The notes below the pieces were generated by a model. That model was given only the letters and a program-made list of their open reading frames with translations, did not search any database and was not told where the DNA came from. Positions 1 through 8,073 of a DNA stretch of 18,201 nucleotides are shown here, one piece after another. A program made the position numbers and the translations under genes. The stretch comes from Candidatus Arcticimaribacter sp. UBA7428 (GTDB taxonomy: Bacteria > Bacteroidota > Bacteroidia > Flavobacteriales > Flavobacteriaceae): the NCBI GenBank assembly GCA_002477625.1, contig DLQQ01000077.1:1-18201 (forward strand), given 5' to 3'. Within the stretch, counting starts at the first letter, position 1. Each line of letters starts with the position of its first letter.

Positions 1-312
1 GGGAGTAAATCGCTTTGGAGCTACCGCAGCTCTTCCGTCCAAAGCCTTTAGGTAGCGTACTACTAATTCTTCATAAGATCGTGGGGGACGATTGGTTAAT
101 CCAAATTGATAACGTAACAAAAACTTGGGAAGCCGCATTGCAAGAACGATTGGTTTTAAAGATAGTATGATGTGTTGTTGTAATTGCCCAGCAGACCATT
201 TATCAGCGGAATTATCTTCAAATACTTCAAGGGGGAGTCGATCAATTAATGCATCAAATTCTTAATGATGCTTGCTTAGCTCTTCGTTTATTTTTGATTT
301 ATTCCAGCTCAT
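1..312 (-). pseudogene. DinB-superfamily protein, interrupted by an in-frame stop; runs off the window
   Basis: Reading the minus strand from an ATG at 310-312 gives MSWNKSKINEELSKHH, then TAA (262-264), then about 87 further open codons in the same frame to the window edge. The part after the stop has features I associate with DinB-like four-helix proteins: a KWSAGQ-type segment followed by QQHIILSLKP, then LPKFLLRYQFGL and NRPPRSYEELV. These proteins (DinB_2/DUF664/DUF1569 relatives) are metal-binding helical-bundle proteins, mostly of unknown substrate. The sequence before and after the stop joins into one plausible N-terminus without any frame change, so a point mutation of a sense codon (AAA, CAA or GAA) is the simplest reading. 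A restart after the stop is possible but no ATG lies nearby in that frame. The gene follows the Smr gene by 22 bases and was probably co-transcribed with it. The 3' end is not visible. Confidence 0.6.
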
Positions 313-334
313 CAGCTATTTTTTTTAATTCGAT

Positions 335-586
335 TTAAAGTAGAACATATTCTACAATGATTTGCCCCATGTTCCAAGAGGGAATAAAATAAGTGAATTC
401 AGTTCCTTCTAAACACTCCTTAAAAATCCGATCTTGGAGTACGGTCGAATTCCCCGTAATAATAGTCAACGAAAAGTTATTGTGTACAGCGCAATCTTTT
501 ATTGTTTTATGCACCAATTCAAGTGCTTGTTTATGTCGAATTCCGTGAAGATCGATGCTGTGTATTTTATCTTTGTTTGTTTTCAT
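335..586 (-). CDS. Small Smr-domain protein
   Basis: This 83-residue protein consists of almost nothing but an Smr (small MutS-related) domain. Residues 11-15 are IDLHG, the signature of the domain, and residues 42-47 are IITGNS, where nucleolytic Smr domains usually have a TGxG motif. A WNMGQ segment near the C-terminus matches the last conserved strand. Smr domains bind or cut nucleic acids. The TGNS variant is common in small stand-alone Bacteroidota members, so nuclease activity should not be assumed. It is probably a cytoplasmic single-domain protein. A near-consensus -7 element (TATCTTTA on the minus strand, 594-601) lies just before the start, which would give an almost leaderless mRNA. 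The broken DinB-like gene follows 22 bases downstream. Confidence 0.7.
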   Translation of the reverse strand: MKTNKDKIHSIDLHGIRHKQALELVHKTIKDCAVHNNFSLTIITGNSTVLQDRIFKECLEGTEFTYFIPSWNMGQIIVEYVLL

Positions 587-602
587 CCAGGCGTAAAGAT
601 AT

Positions 603-641
603 AAAACAAAAACTCCCCAACACCAGTAAGGATTGAGGAGT
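603..641 (-). terminator. Rho-independent terminator of the sulfate-reduction operon
   Basis: On the minus strand, ACTCCTCAA (633-641) pairs with TTGGGGAGT (612-620) over nine bases, with one G-U wobble and a 12-base loop. It is followed at once by TTTTGTTTTAT. This is the expected shape of an intrinsic terminator for transcripts coming from the ferredoxin reductase gene, whose stop lies about 160 bases upstream. The rest of 587-801 holds no gene that I can support. Confidence 0.7.
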
Positions 642-801
642 AATTAATCAAAATTATTAACTAATACATGAAAACTATAAAGTAAATGTATCAAGTTACA
701 AACGAAACTTTTGTTAAGGGCGTGGTAATGTTTTCTAAAAAATCTGTTAAAATTAGTATTACAAATTCACGAAAAGATTCCAAAAGAAAACAAAATTTCT
801 T

Positions 802-1815
802 CTATTCAAAACCCTGAATCCCCTGAACTGTAGTGTATTTCATTGTAAAACGTTTGTCGGGATGTATGATTTTATAAGCTGTTTGAACTGCAAGTGTAGC
901 TTCGTGAAAACCACATAAAATGAGTTTTAATTTCCCAGGATAGGTATTTACATCACCAATTGCAAAAACTCCAGGGAGGTTTGTTTGATAATCCAAGCTG
1001 TTGTCTACTACTATTGCATTCTTTTCAATTTCTAGCCCCCAATCGCCAATGGGGCCTAGTTTTGGAGATAAACCAAAAAGGGGTAACCAATAGTCAACAT
1101 TAACTTTAATGTTGTCTTGGTCTTTTTGTTTCAATTCTATTTGCTCCAATTTATCTGTTCCATGTAAGTCAACGACTTCAGCGTGCGTATACAAATCGAT
1201 TTTTCCTTGCGCTTGTAAAGCATATACTTTTTCAACCGAATCTTTATGGCCTCTGAACATATCCGTTCTGTGAACCAACCCTACAGGGATATCATGGTTT
1301 TCTGCAAAATAAATTGCCCAGTCCAGTGCGGAATCTCCCCCGCCTGAGACGAATAATTTTTTTCCTACAAAGGCTTCGGGTTCTCGAACCATATATTCCA
1401 CACCCTTTTTTTCAAACTGAGCTAGTGTTTCTATTTTCGGTTTTCTAGGCTCAAAACTCCCCAATCCACCGGCAATCATTACTGTTGGCGCTTGATGTTG
1501 TGTGCCTTCGCTTGTGGTAACAACAAAGCTTCCATCTTTATGCTTTTCAATAGTTTCTGCACGTTCACCAAGTGTAAACCCAGGATTGAAAGGCGCTGCC
1601 TGTTTCAGTAAATTATCTACCAGTTCCCCCGCTAAAATTGATGGAAAACCTGGAATATCGTAGATGGGCTTTTTTGGATAAATTTCGCTTAGTTGCCCTC
1701 CAGCTTGCGGAATAGCATCGATTAGGTGACACCTCAGCTTCATGAGGCCAGCCTCAAATACGGTAAAGAGTCCTACGGGACCAGCTCCAATGATGATTAT
1801 ATCAGTTTGTATCAT
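802..1815 (-). CDS. Ferredoxin/flavodoxin-NADP reductase, thioredoxin-reductase-like type
   Basis: A 337-residue two-dinucleotide-domain flavoprotein. It has an FAD-binding GAGPVG at residues 10-15, an NADPH-site GGGDSALD at 158-165, and a C-terminal FAIGDVN segment followed by GKLKLILCGFHEA. It lacks the CxxC redox pair that thioredoxin reductase carries between the two domains, which together with length and motif order places it with the YumC/TrxR-like ferredoxin-NADP reductases. The family moves electrons between NADPH and ferredoxin or flavodoxin in the cytoplasm. It is the last gene of the sulfur operon and its ATG overlaps the stop of the siroheme gene by 14 bases. I therefore infer that it feeds electrons, through an unlinked ferredoxin, to the sulfite reductase; no NADPH-sulfite reductase flavoprotein (CysJ) is present here. 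The specific partner is inferred, not shown. Confidence 0.85.
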   Translation of the reverse strand: MIQTDIIIIGAGPVGLFTVFEAGLMKLRCHLIDAIPQAGGQLSEIYPKKPIYDIPGFPSILAGELVDNLLKQAAPFNPGFTLGERAETIEKHKDGSFVVTTSEGTQHQAPTVMIAGGLGSFEPRKPKIETLAQFEKKGVEYMVREPEAFVGKKLFVSGGGDSALDWAIYFAENHDIPVGLVHRTDMFRGHKDSVEKVYALQAQGKIDLYTHAEVVDLHGTDKLEQIELKQKDQDNIKVNVDYWLPLFGLSPKLGPIGDWGLEIEKNAIVVDNSLDYQTNLPGVFAIGDVNTYPGKLKLILCGFHEATLAVQTAYKIIHPDKRFTMKYTTVQGIQGFE

Positions 1816-2395
1816 TTCTTTCTAAAATAGATTTAGTCATTTTATTCATTTCATTTACTTTAAATTCAAAATCCCCATCTAAAGTTTTTCTATAGTTCTG
1901 TAAGCTGTCAAGCAAATCATTGATTTCCTCGGGTAACAATTCTTCTAAAAATTGTCGGATTCTTTTGGCTAAGGTGGGCGACTTTCCATTGGTTGAAATG
2001 CCTATTTTCAAATTCCCTTTAGTAACGATTCCTCCCATATAGAAGTCACAAAGGTCGGGAGTATCAGCTACATTAACTAATATTCTCTTTTTTTTACAAA
2101 AATAATGTATTTTTTGATTGACTACTGGGTCATCGGTCGTTGCAATTACAATGTGTTTACCACGCAAGAAATAGGAGTTAAACCCCCGATGGATCAGATG
2201 AATATTAACTTTGTTTGCCACAAAATTCAGGGTGGCTTCTCGATAAAAAGGAGCAACCATTGTGATTTGCGCATTGGGGCTAGATTTCAGTAAAAATTCT
2301 AATTTTTCAAGGGCAACATTCCCACCGCCAACAATCAAAAACTGTAAGCTTTCTGTTTTGAGAAATATAGGATACAGCTGATTCATTGGTAACAT
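1802..2395 (-). CDS. Precorrin-2 dehydrogenase / sirohydrochlorin ferrochelatase (siroheme synthase N-terminal type)
   Basis: A 197-residue stand-alone version of the Met8/SirC part of siroheme synthase. A Rossmann NAD site GGGNVALEK lies at residues 23-31. A NVADTPDLCDF segment at 108-118 carries Asp111, at the position of the catalytic Asp of this family. STNGKSPTLAKRIR at 134-147 is the family's conserved helix. It oxidises precorrin-2 with NAD and, in bifunctional members, inserts iron to give siroheme. It completes the pathway begun by the neighbouring methyltransferase, and the siroheme is needed by the reductase two genes upstream. The start is uncertain. The ATG at 2395 gives a 13-base overlap with the previous gene; a second ATG three codons later (2386) forms a classic ATGA stop/start overlap and is equally credible. 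Ferrochelatase activity cannot be confirmed by eye. Confidence 0.87.
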   Translation of the reverse strand: MLPMNQLYPIFLKTESLQFLIVGGGNVALEKLEFLLKSSPNAQITMVAPFYREATLNFVANKVNIHLIHRGFNSYFLRGKHIVIATTDDPVVNQKIHYFCKKKRILVNVADTPDLCDFYMGGIVTKGNLKIGISTNGKSPTLAKRIRQFLEELLPEEINDLLDSLQNYRKTLDGDFEFKVNEMNKMTKSILERNDTN

Positions 2396-3147
2396 AAGGT
2401 GCTTTTTAAGTTTTTATACTGCGTTATTTGATCCAGAACCGCAGGTCCAAAAATAATATTCGCAGGATTTGAAATAGAATGTGTTACAACTTCTTGTTCA
2501 ATAGTTCCTAAAGTGCCCAACACTACTTTTTCGGCCGTAGTTGTTCCGTTTTGGATTATAGCAACCGGATAATCTTCAGGTTTGTGTCTCCCAAAAGCTC
2601 TAATAATTTCCTTCAGGAAACGCATCCCCATCAGCACCACTATGGTAGCACTCGATTGGGCAGCTAAGGGAATGTCTGATGATATTTTTCCATCATGGGT
2701 ATGCCCAGTAGTTACCCATAAACTTTCTGAGATCGATCGTTTTGTCAATGGTATTTGATGCTGAGCAGCAATTCCTGTGAAAGAAGATATTCCTGGAATA
2801 ATTGACGTTTCAATGTCAAATAAAGCGGCATAGGAAAGTTCTTCACAGGCTCGACCAAAAAGCAACGGATCACCCCCTTTAAGACGAACAACTTTTTTGT
2901 TTTGTGCGGCAAAATGCACCAATAATTGGTTGATTTCCTCTTGGGTTTTTTGAGCAAAACCTCTACGTTTCCCTACAAATATTTTCTTAGCTACCGGATT
3001 GTGATCTAGAAGCAGGGGATTAATCAAAGCATCGTATAGAATTACCTCTGCGTTTTGAATTGCTTTGAGCCCTTTTAGGGTAATCAATTCTGGATCCCCT
3101 GGACCGGCTCCAACCAGACAAATACTACCCTTATTCAACTGTTGCAT
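2383..3147 (-). CDS. cobA: Uroporphyrinogen-III C-methyltransferase
   Basis: A 254-residue SUMT of normal stand-alone length. Residues 12-23 (VGAGPGDPELIT) and 88-99 (RLKGGDPLLFGR) are the two hallmark S-adenosylmethionine-binding loops. IIPGISS at about 116-122 and a TGHT segment near 147-150 follow in the usual order. It methylates uroporphyrinogen III at C2 and C7 to give precorrin-2, the first committed step to siroheme. Its ATG lies inside the end of the sulfite reductase gene (17-base overlap), so its translation is probably coupled to that of the enzyme that consumes the siroheme. In this genome group the methyltransferase and the dehydrogenase/ferrochelatase are separate proteins rather than a fused trifunctional CysG, as seen here. 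Confidence 0.92.
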   Translation of the reverse strand: MQQLNKGSICLVGAGPGDPELITLKGLKAIQNAEVILYDALINPLLLDHNPVAKKIFVGKRRGFAQKTQEEINQLLVHFAAQNKKVVRLKGGDPLLFGRACEELSYAALFDIETSIIPGISSFTGIAAQHQIPLTKRSISESLWVTTGHTHDGKISSDIPLAAQSSATIVVLMGMRFLKEIIRAFGRHKPEDYPVAIIQNGTTTAEKVVLGTLGTIEQEVVTHSISNPANIIFGPAVLDQITQYKNLKSTLCYQ

Positions 3148-5206
3148 TTCTTGAGTTTTTGATCCATTGAATGGTTTTCTTAGTTTCTTCTAAAAAAGTA
3201 TTGGCGAAAGCTTCATCGGATTGGGTGTTTCTAAAATCTGCTATTCCTTCTGAAAAGGAACGGGATTGTTCTGTTTTGAAGGCAGGGAAATAGGTGTCAA
3301 AGCTTGCTATAATAGAGGCATGACTATTGGTTTTGGCATCGACCGAAGTCAACAAAGCCTTTGCAGCTCGAATGCGCCCATTATACGCATGATAACATGC
3401 GTCTCCAAACCGTTTTTCAACCAAAGCTTCATTGGCCGATCCTAAGGCTTCTTCTGCTTCAAAAATCAAGGTTTGAATCAAGTCGATGGTAACTCCAGCA
3501 CACTCACCTATACCAATTGCTTTCTCATACTTTTCCTTTGCTCCAAAATCAATAAAATCTCCGGCTGCTAAGTGTTCAACAGCACTGTAATGTTTTAAGT
3601 TTTGATAAAAGTAGTCCTTGGTTTTTCGGTCATAATAGGCAAAGAAATCCTCCTCTTCTGCTCGATTGAATTCAAAATCGGTCAAAATCCAGCGCAAAAC
3701 ATCGGGTGTTCTTTTTGCAGGGACCTTGAGCAGTTTATCTGCAAATCGACCCGTTCCATTTCCAAGGACTCCCCCTCCCAAAAGGATTTGTGTAGCGGGA
3801 GCAATCAACCCATTTGACTTTAGAGTCATCCCTTGGAAACCAATATGGGCTAGGGTATGTTGTCCGCAGGCATTCATACAACCGCTGATTTTTATTTGAA
3901 TCTCGTGGGTGTTGATAAGCGAATAAAATTCGGTTTCTATTACTTTTTGTAATTCATCAGCTAAGCCCATGCTACTAGCTATTCCAAGATTACAGGTGTC
4001 GGTTCCAGGACAGGTAACGATATCGTTTATCTTATGAAATCCGATACGGTGGAGGTCTAGTTGTTCCAAGGCATCATACAGAGCCGGAAGATGTTCTTCT
4101 TTCACATCGCGGAGTAGGATGCTTTGACCTATCGAAAAACGATTGTCATCGCGTGTAAACTGCTCGATTAGGTCGGCTAATAAACGCGCTTTGTCCGAAG
4201 CAATATCTCCTGTTTTTATCGGCAGCCCAAGAGCTACATAACCGGTTTGTTTTTGAGTAAAAGTGTTGGCTTTTTTCCAAGCTTCAAAGGCAGGACTAGT
4301 ATTTATTGAAATTGCACCAACAAACTTCGCTTCCTTTAAGGTGCGTTTTTTAGGTTCAATAGCATATACTTGATGATTCACAACCTTCATTTCTTGTTCC
4401 ACTAAAAGCTTAAACGCATCAAGACCAATTTCTTTAATTAAAAACTTGAGCCGTGCTTTATTCCTTTTGTTACGTTCTCCGTGCCGATCAAAAACACGAA
4501 TTACCGCCTCACTGTAGGGGATGATTTTATCAGTAGCTAAAAAGCTAAAGACTTCTTGTGCATCCACGGGTTGTGATCCAATTCCACCACCTAAAAGAAC
4601 ACGAAAACCACGAACTCCCTTCTCAATCCTTGGAATAAAGCCTAAATCGTGAATAAACGTCAAAGCATCGTCGACTGAAGAGCTTGAAAAAGCGACTTTG
4701 AATTTTCGACCCATTTCTTGACAGATTGGGTTGCGGAGGAAGTATTCGAAAAAGGCTTGGGCATAGGGAGTAACATCAAAGGCTTCGTTTGGATCGACTC
4801 CTGCCATAACAGAGGCTGTAACATTTCGAACGGTATTTCCGCATGCCTCTCTTAGGGTAATTTCATCTTTTTCTAACGTAGCCCATAACTCAGGAGTTCG
4901 ATCCAATAAAACATAGTGTATTTGAATATCCTGACGTGTAGTTATGTGTAAATTACTACTGGCATATTCATCCGAAACATCAGCGATTCGGCGCAGTTGT
5001 TTTGCTGTAAACTTTCCCATTGGGAGTTTGATGCGTATCATTTGAACGCCTTGTTGACGTTGTCCATACACTCCTCGGGCTAGGCGTAAACTCCGAAATT
5101 TTTCTTCGTCAATCTGATTGTTTTTAAATTCAAAAATCTTCTTTTCTAAATCAAGAATATCTTTTTCTACAATCGGGTTTTCTAATTCTGTTCTAAAACT
5201 TTCCAT
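3131..5206 (-). CDS. Sulfite (nitrite/sulfite-type) reductase hemoprotein with C-terminal HEPN-like domain
   Basis: A 691-residue protein. Residues 1 to about 530 are a siroheme/4Fe-4S reductase: a ferredoxin-like half domain with ITTRQDIQIH at 88-97 and NVTAS at 128-132, then the cluster ligands C399/C405 (CPGTDTC) and C443/C447 (GCMNACGQH) in the standard C-x5-C and C-x3-C arrangement. It reduces sulfite to sulfide with six electrons. The tail, from about 540 to 691, is helical with the pattern FGDACYHAYNGRIRAAKALL at 600-619, which resembles HEPN domains; similar fused proteins in Flavobacteria are commonly named after that domain. What the tail does is not known to me. Position between cysN and the siroheme genes argues for sulfite rather than nitrite as the substrate. 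The start lies two bases after the cysN stop. Electrons probably come from ferredoxin. Confidence 0.87.
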   Translation of the reverse strand: MESFRTELENPIVEKDILDLEKKIFEFKNNQIDEEKFRSLRLARGVYGQRQQGVQMIRIKLPMGKFTAKQLRRIADVSDEYASSNLHITTRQDIQIHYVLLDRTPELWATLEKDEITLREACGNTVRNVTASVMAGVDPNEAFDVTPYAQAFFEYFLRNPICQEMGRKFKVAFSSSSVDDALTFIHDLGFIPRIEKGVRGFRVLLGGGIGSQPVDAQEVFSFLATDKIIPYSEAVIRVFDRHGERNKRNKARLKFLIKEIGLDAFKLLVEQEMKVVNHQVYAIEPKKRTLKEAKFVGAISINTSPAFEAWKKANTFTQKQTGYVALGLPIKTGDIASDKARLLADLIEQFTRDDNRFSIGQSILLRDVKEEHLPALYDALEQLDLHRIGFHKINDIVTCPGTDTCNLGIASSMGLADELQKVIETEFYSLINTHEIQIKISGCMNACGQHTLAHIGFQGMTLKSNGLIAPATQILLGGGVLGNGTGRFADKLLKVPAKRTPDVLRWILTDFEFNRAEEEDFFAYYDRKTKDYFYQNLKHYSAVEHLAAGDFIDFGAKEKYEKAIGIGECAGVTIDLIQTLIFEAEEALGSANEALVEKRFGDACYHAYNGRIRAAKALLTSVDAKTNSHASIIASFDTYFPAFKTEQSRSFSEGIADFRNTQSDEAFANTFLEETKKTIQWIKNSRNATVE

Positions 5207-5208
5207 TC

Positions 5209-6450
5209 TTATTCTATGAAGCCGACTCCGGCCGTATTGTTTGTGTTTATGTCGATGATTATAAAGCTCCCTAGGTTTTTATTTTCTGGATAGGGAATAC
5301 AGAGAACCGGATGGGCTAATTGAAATGAAGCTATACCAATGTCATTCAATCCAAGGGCTGTGGTTTCTTTCGATCCATCACTCGATACGTCAATTCGTTC
5401 ACTAACATCGGTTATTTTGGCAAGTGACTTCTTCGATCCAAACTGCAATAAATATTTTTGTTCTGCCTGCAGCGCTTTGTCTTGCATCCAGCAAACTTTT
5501 GCGTTTATTATTTTTGTAAACTCAATAGAATTACTTGGTGTAAAAAGAGAATCTCCTCTGGACACATTAACTTCATCTTCGAGAAGAAGCGTTGCATTTT
5601 GGCCTTGACTGACCTGTTCTTGATTAACGCCATACTGTTCAATGGACTTAATCTTTGTTTTGGTTCCTGAAGGAAAAACTTCGATCGCATCTCCAACCGA
5701 AAAAGATCCACTTTTAACCTTTCCCGCAAAACCTCGATAGTCGTGATAAGCAGCTAACTTGGGTCGAATAACCGTTTGCACTTGTAGAACATTTTCTTTA
5801 GATGGAGGTTCATTTACTGCGATGTTTTCAATTAGATCGAAAAGTACTTTCCCGCTGAACCAACCCATTTTTGGGCTTTTCAGAAGGAGATTATCTCCTT
5901 TGAGTGCTGAAAGAGGAATATAATAAGCCGTTAGATCTTTTGTGTTCTGATTTTGAATAAGGTGGGCTATATCTTCTTTAATTCTATCAAATACATTTTG
6001 ATCATAGCCGACCAAATCCATCTTATTTACAGCGAAAATCACTTTTTTAATCCCCAATAATTGTGTGATGTAGAAATGTCGTTTAGTTTGCTCAATAACC
6101 CCTTTTCGCGCATCTAGAAGCAGAAGCGTTGCATCTGAATTAGAAGTTCCCGTCACCATATTTCTTGTATATTCAATATGGCCAGGAGAGTCAGCAATGA
6201 TAAAACGTCTTTTTTTTGTTTTAAAATACAGATGAGAAACATCAATAGTAATCCCTTGTTCTCTTTCTGTGAGCAAGCCATCTGTAGCTAAAGAAAAGTC
6301 TAAGTGATCCAAACCGTTGGAAGCACTCTTTTCTTCTATGTGCTTCAGTTGATCTTCTTTTAAAGAACCGGTTTCATAAAGTAATCTTCCGATTAAGGTG
6401 CTTTTACCATCATCAACACTACCTGCCGTTGCAATTCGCAATAAGTCCAT
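5209..6450 (-). CDS. cysN: Sulfate adenylyltransferase GTPase subunit
   Basis: A 413-residue elongation-factor-like GTPase. G1 is GSVDDGKST at residues 10-18, the G2 threonine is in GITIDV near 68, G3 is DSPGH at 87-91 and G4 is NKMD at 142-145. Beta-barrel domains follow. CysN hydrolyses GTP to drive the CysD-catalysed adenylation of sulfate to adenosine 5'-phosphosulfate (APS). The protein stops after the barrels and carries no APS kinase (CysC) domain, unlike the fused CysNC form; this fits a pathway that reduces APS directly. It follows cysD by 11 bases and is immediately followed by the sulfite reductase gene. Confidence 0.95.
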   Translation of the reverse strand: MDLLRIATAGSVDDGKSTLIGRLLYETGSLKEDQLKHIEEKSASNGLDHLDFSLATDGLLTEREQGITIDVSHLYFKTKKRRFIIADSPGHIEYTRNMVTGTSNSDATLLLLDARKGVIEQTKRHFYITQLLGIKKVIFAVNKMDLVGYDQNVFDRIKEDIAHLIQNQNTKDLTAYYIPLSALKGDNLLLKSPKMGWFSGKVLFDLIENIAVNEPPSKENVLQVQTVIRPKLAAYHDYRGFAGKVKSGSFSVGDAIEVFPSGTKTKIKSIEQYGVNQEQVSQGQNATLLLEDEVNVSRGDSLFTPSNSIEFTKIINAKVCWMQDKALQAEQKYLLQFGSKKSLAKITDVSERIDVSSDGSKETTALGLNDIGIASFQLAHPVLCIPYPENKNLGSFIIIDINTNNTAGVGFIE

Positions 6451-6461
6451 AAATCTTGATT

Positions 6462-7349
6462 TTAAAAGTATCCTATTTTTTTCCGTTCTTCCATTGCTCC
6501 TTCTGAGCGTTTGTCATCCATTCGTGCACCCCTTTCAGAATAAGTTGAGGTTCTAATTTCTTCGATGATAACATCGAGTTCCTCTGCTTTTGATAGGACA
6601 GCAGCTGTACAACTCATATCGCCAACGGTTCTGAATCGAACCGATTGAACTTTGATTTGATTGGGATCAATTTGATGAAATTCTGTTACGGGCATCAATT
6701 GACCTTCCCGATCGTAGACGGCTCTTTCATGTGCATAATAAATCGTTGGGATTTCTAATTTTTCTTGACGTATATACTCCCATACATCGAGTTCGGTCCA
6801 GTTGCTTATCGGAAACGCTCGAATATGCTCTCCGGAGTGAATTGCACCATTCAAATGATCGAATAATTCGGGGCGTTGTAACTTTTCATTCCATTGACCA
6901 AAATCGTCACGAACAGAAAATACACGTTCTTTGGCTCGTGCTTTTTCTTCATCTCTTCGAGCACCACCCATACACGCATCAAGCTTTAAGTTGCTTATGG
7001 TTTCCAATAGGGTGGAGGTTTGCAAACTATTTCGACTTGCAAAACGACCTTTTTCTTCTGTTACTTTTCCCTGATCTATGCTGTCTTGAACCAAACCAAT
7101 GTGTAGTTTAACTTGATATTGCTCTATGAGTTTATCACGAAGTGTAAGCGTTTCTGGGAAGTTATGCCCGGTGTCTATGTGTACCAAAGGGAAGGGGATT
7201 CGTGCGGGCAAGAATGCTTTATGACACAGATGTAAGAGTACAATCGAATCTTTTCCTCCAGAAAAAAGTAAGGCCGGTTTATCGAATTGACCAACGACCT
7301 CACGGATGATGTAAATGGCTTCTTCTTCCAGTTGTTTGAGTATGTTCAT
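6462..7349 (-). CDS. cysD: Sulfate adenylyltransferase catalytic subunit
   Basis: A 295-residue PP-loop enzyme, close to the usual length of about 300. SGGKDS at residues 30-35 is the pyrophosphate-binding loop. HIDTGHNFPET at 58-68 and the C-terminal SERGARMDDKRS segment are characteristic of CysD. Together with CysN it forms the heterodimeric ATP sulfurylase that adenylates sulfate to APS. The start ATG lies 6 bases after the cysH stop. Nothing in the sequence looks unusual for the family. Confidence 0.95.
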   Translation of the reverse strand: MNILKQLEEEAIYIIREVVGQFDKPALLFSGGKDSIVLLHLCHKAFLPARIPFPLVHIDTGHNFPETLTLRDKLIEQYQVKLHIGLVQDSIDQGKVTEEKGRFASRNSLQTSTLLETISNLKLDACMGGARRDEEKARAKERVFSVRDDFGQWNEKLQRPELFDHLNGAIHSGEHIRAFPISNWTELDVWEYIRQEKLEIPTIYYAHERAVYDREGQLMPVTEFHQIDPNQIKVQSVRFRTVGDMSCTAAVLSKAEELDVIIEEIRTSTYSERGARMDDKRSEGAMEERKKIGYF

Positions 7350-7355
7350 GGGTTA

Positions 7356-8069
7356 CTATTTAGCGATTTGAGTTTGATGTAGTCCACATTCTTTTTTGCT
7401 GTTTTCCCACCACCATCTTCCAGACCGAAGGTCTTCTCCTTTTTCGATTGCTCGGGTACAGGGCGCACAGCCTATGCTTGCAAAGCCCTTGGAGTGAAGG
7501 ATATTTTGAGGAGCCTTATGTTGATTTAAATACCCAATTACATCTTCCAAGCTCCAATGAATCAATGGATTAAATTTGATGAGCCCAAAAGAAGAATCGA
7601 ATTCGAATACTTGAAGCTGCTCCCTAAAATAACTTTGAGACCCCCGCAAACCGGTAATCCAAACGTCTACTCCTTGAAGGGCCCTTTGAAGCGGGTCTAC
7701 TTTTCTTATTCCGCAACATTCTTTTCTGTTGGCAACACTATCGTAGAAACTCAATGGCCCTTTTGCTTCTACTAATGCTTCTACCTTTTTAGTGTCAGGA
7801 AAATAAGGTGTTATGGGTTTTTTATAGTGCTTAATTGTTTGGTGGTATATCGTATAGGTTTCTTCGAACAATCGTCCTGTATCTAGTGTGAAAACCGATA
7901 TAGGAAAATCATTTTTGAAGATAAAATCCGTGAGTACCTGGTCTTCTTGTCCAAACGAAGTTGAAAAGGCAAGTTTTCCTAGCTTCAGCTCCAAGAGGAT
8001 TTCAAAAGCTTCGGCAAGGGATTTATGTACAACCTTATTATTGAGCTTTTCAAGATATTCTTTTTCCAT
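7356..8069 (-). CDS. cysH: Adenylyl-sulfate reductase (thioredoxin-dependent, 4Fe-4S APS-reductase type)
   Basis: A 237-residue PAPS/APS reductase-family protein. The PP-loop-like STSFGQEDQ is at residues 36-44 and LDTG at 62-65. Four extra cysteines, C118-C119 (KECCG) and C201/C204 (CAPC), form the CC...CxxC pattern that binds a 4Fe-4S cluster in APS-using enzymes and is absent from enterobacterial PAPS reductases. The catalytic cysteine is C228 in KECGLH. I therefore call it an APS reductase, although homologues are often annotated phosphoadenylyl-sulfate reductase. The absence of an APS kinase gene or domain in the operon agrees. It reduces APS to sulfite plus AMP with thioredoxin as donor. 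It starts 4 bases after the DUF2061 stop. Confidence 0.93.
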   Translation of the reverse strand: MEKEYLEKLNNKVVHKSLAEAFEILLELKLGKLAFSTSFGQEDQVLTDFIFKNDFPISVFTLDTGRLFEETYTIYHQTIKHYKKPITPYFPDTKKVEALVEAKGPLSFYDSVANRKECCGIRKVDPLQRALQGVDVWITGLRGSQSYFREQLQVFEFDSSFGLIKFNPLIHWSLEDVIGYLNQHKAPQNILHSKGFASIGCAPCTRAIEKGEDLRSGRWWWENSKKECGLHQTQIAK

Positions 8070-8073
8070 AGTC

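Noticed and set aside
728..817. Plus-strand 29-codon frame rich in Lys and Ser in the gap after the ferredoxin reductase gene
   Set aside because: It has no promoter, ends inside the end of the reductase gene on the opposite strand, and its composition is what random A-rich DNA gives.
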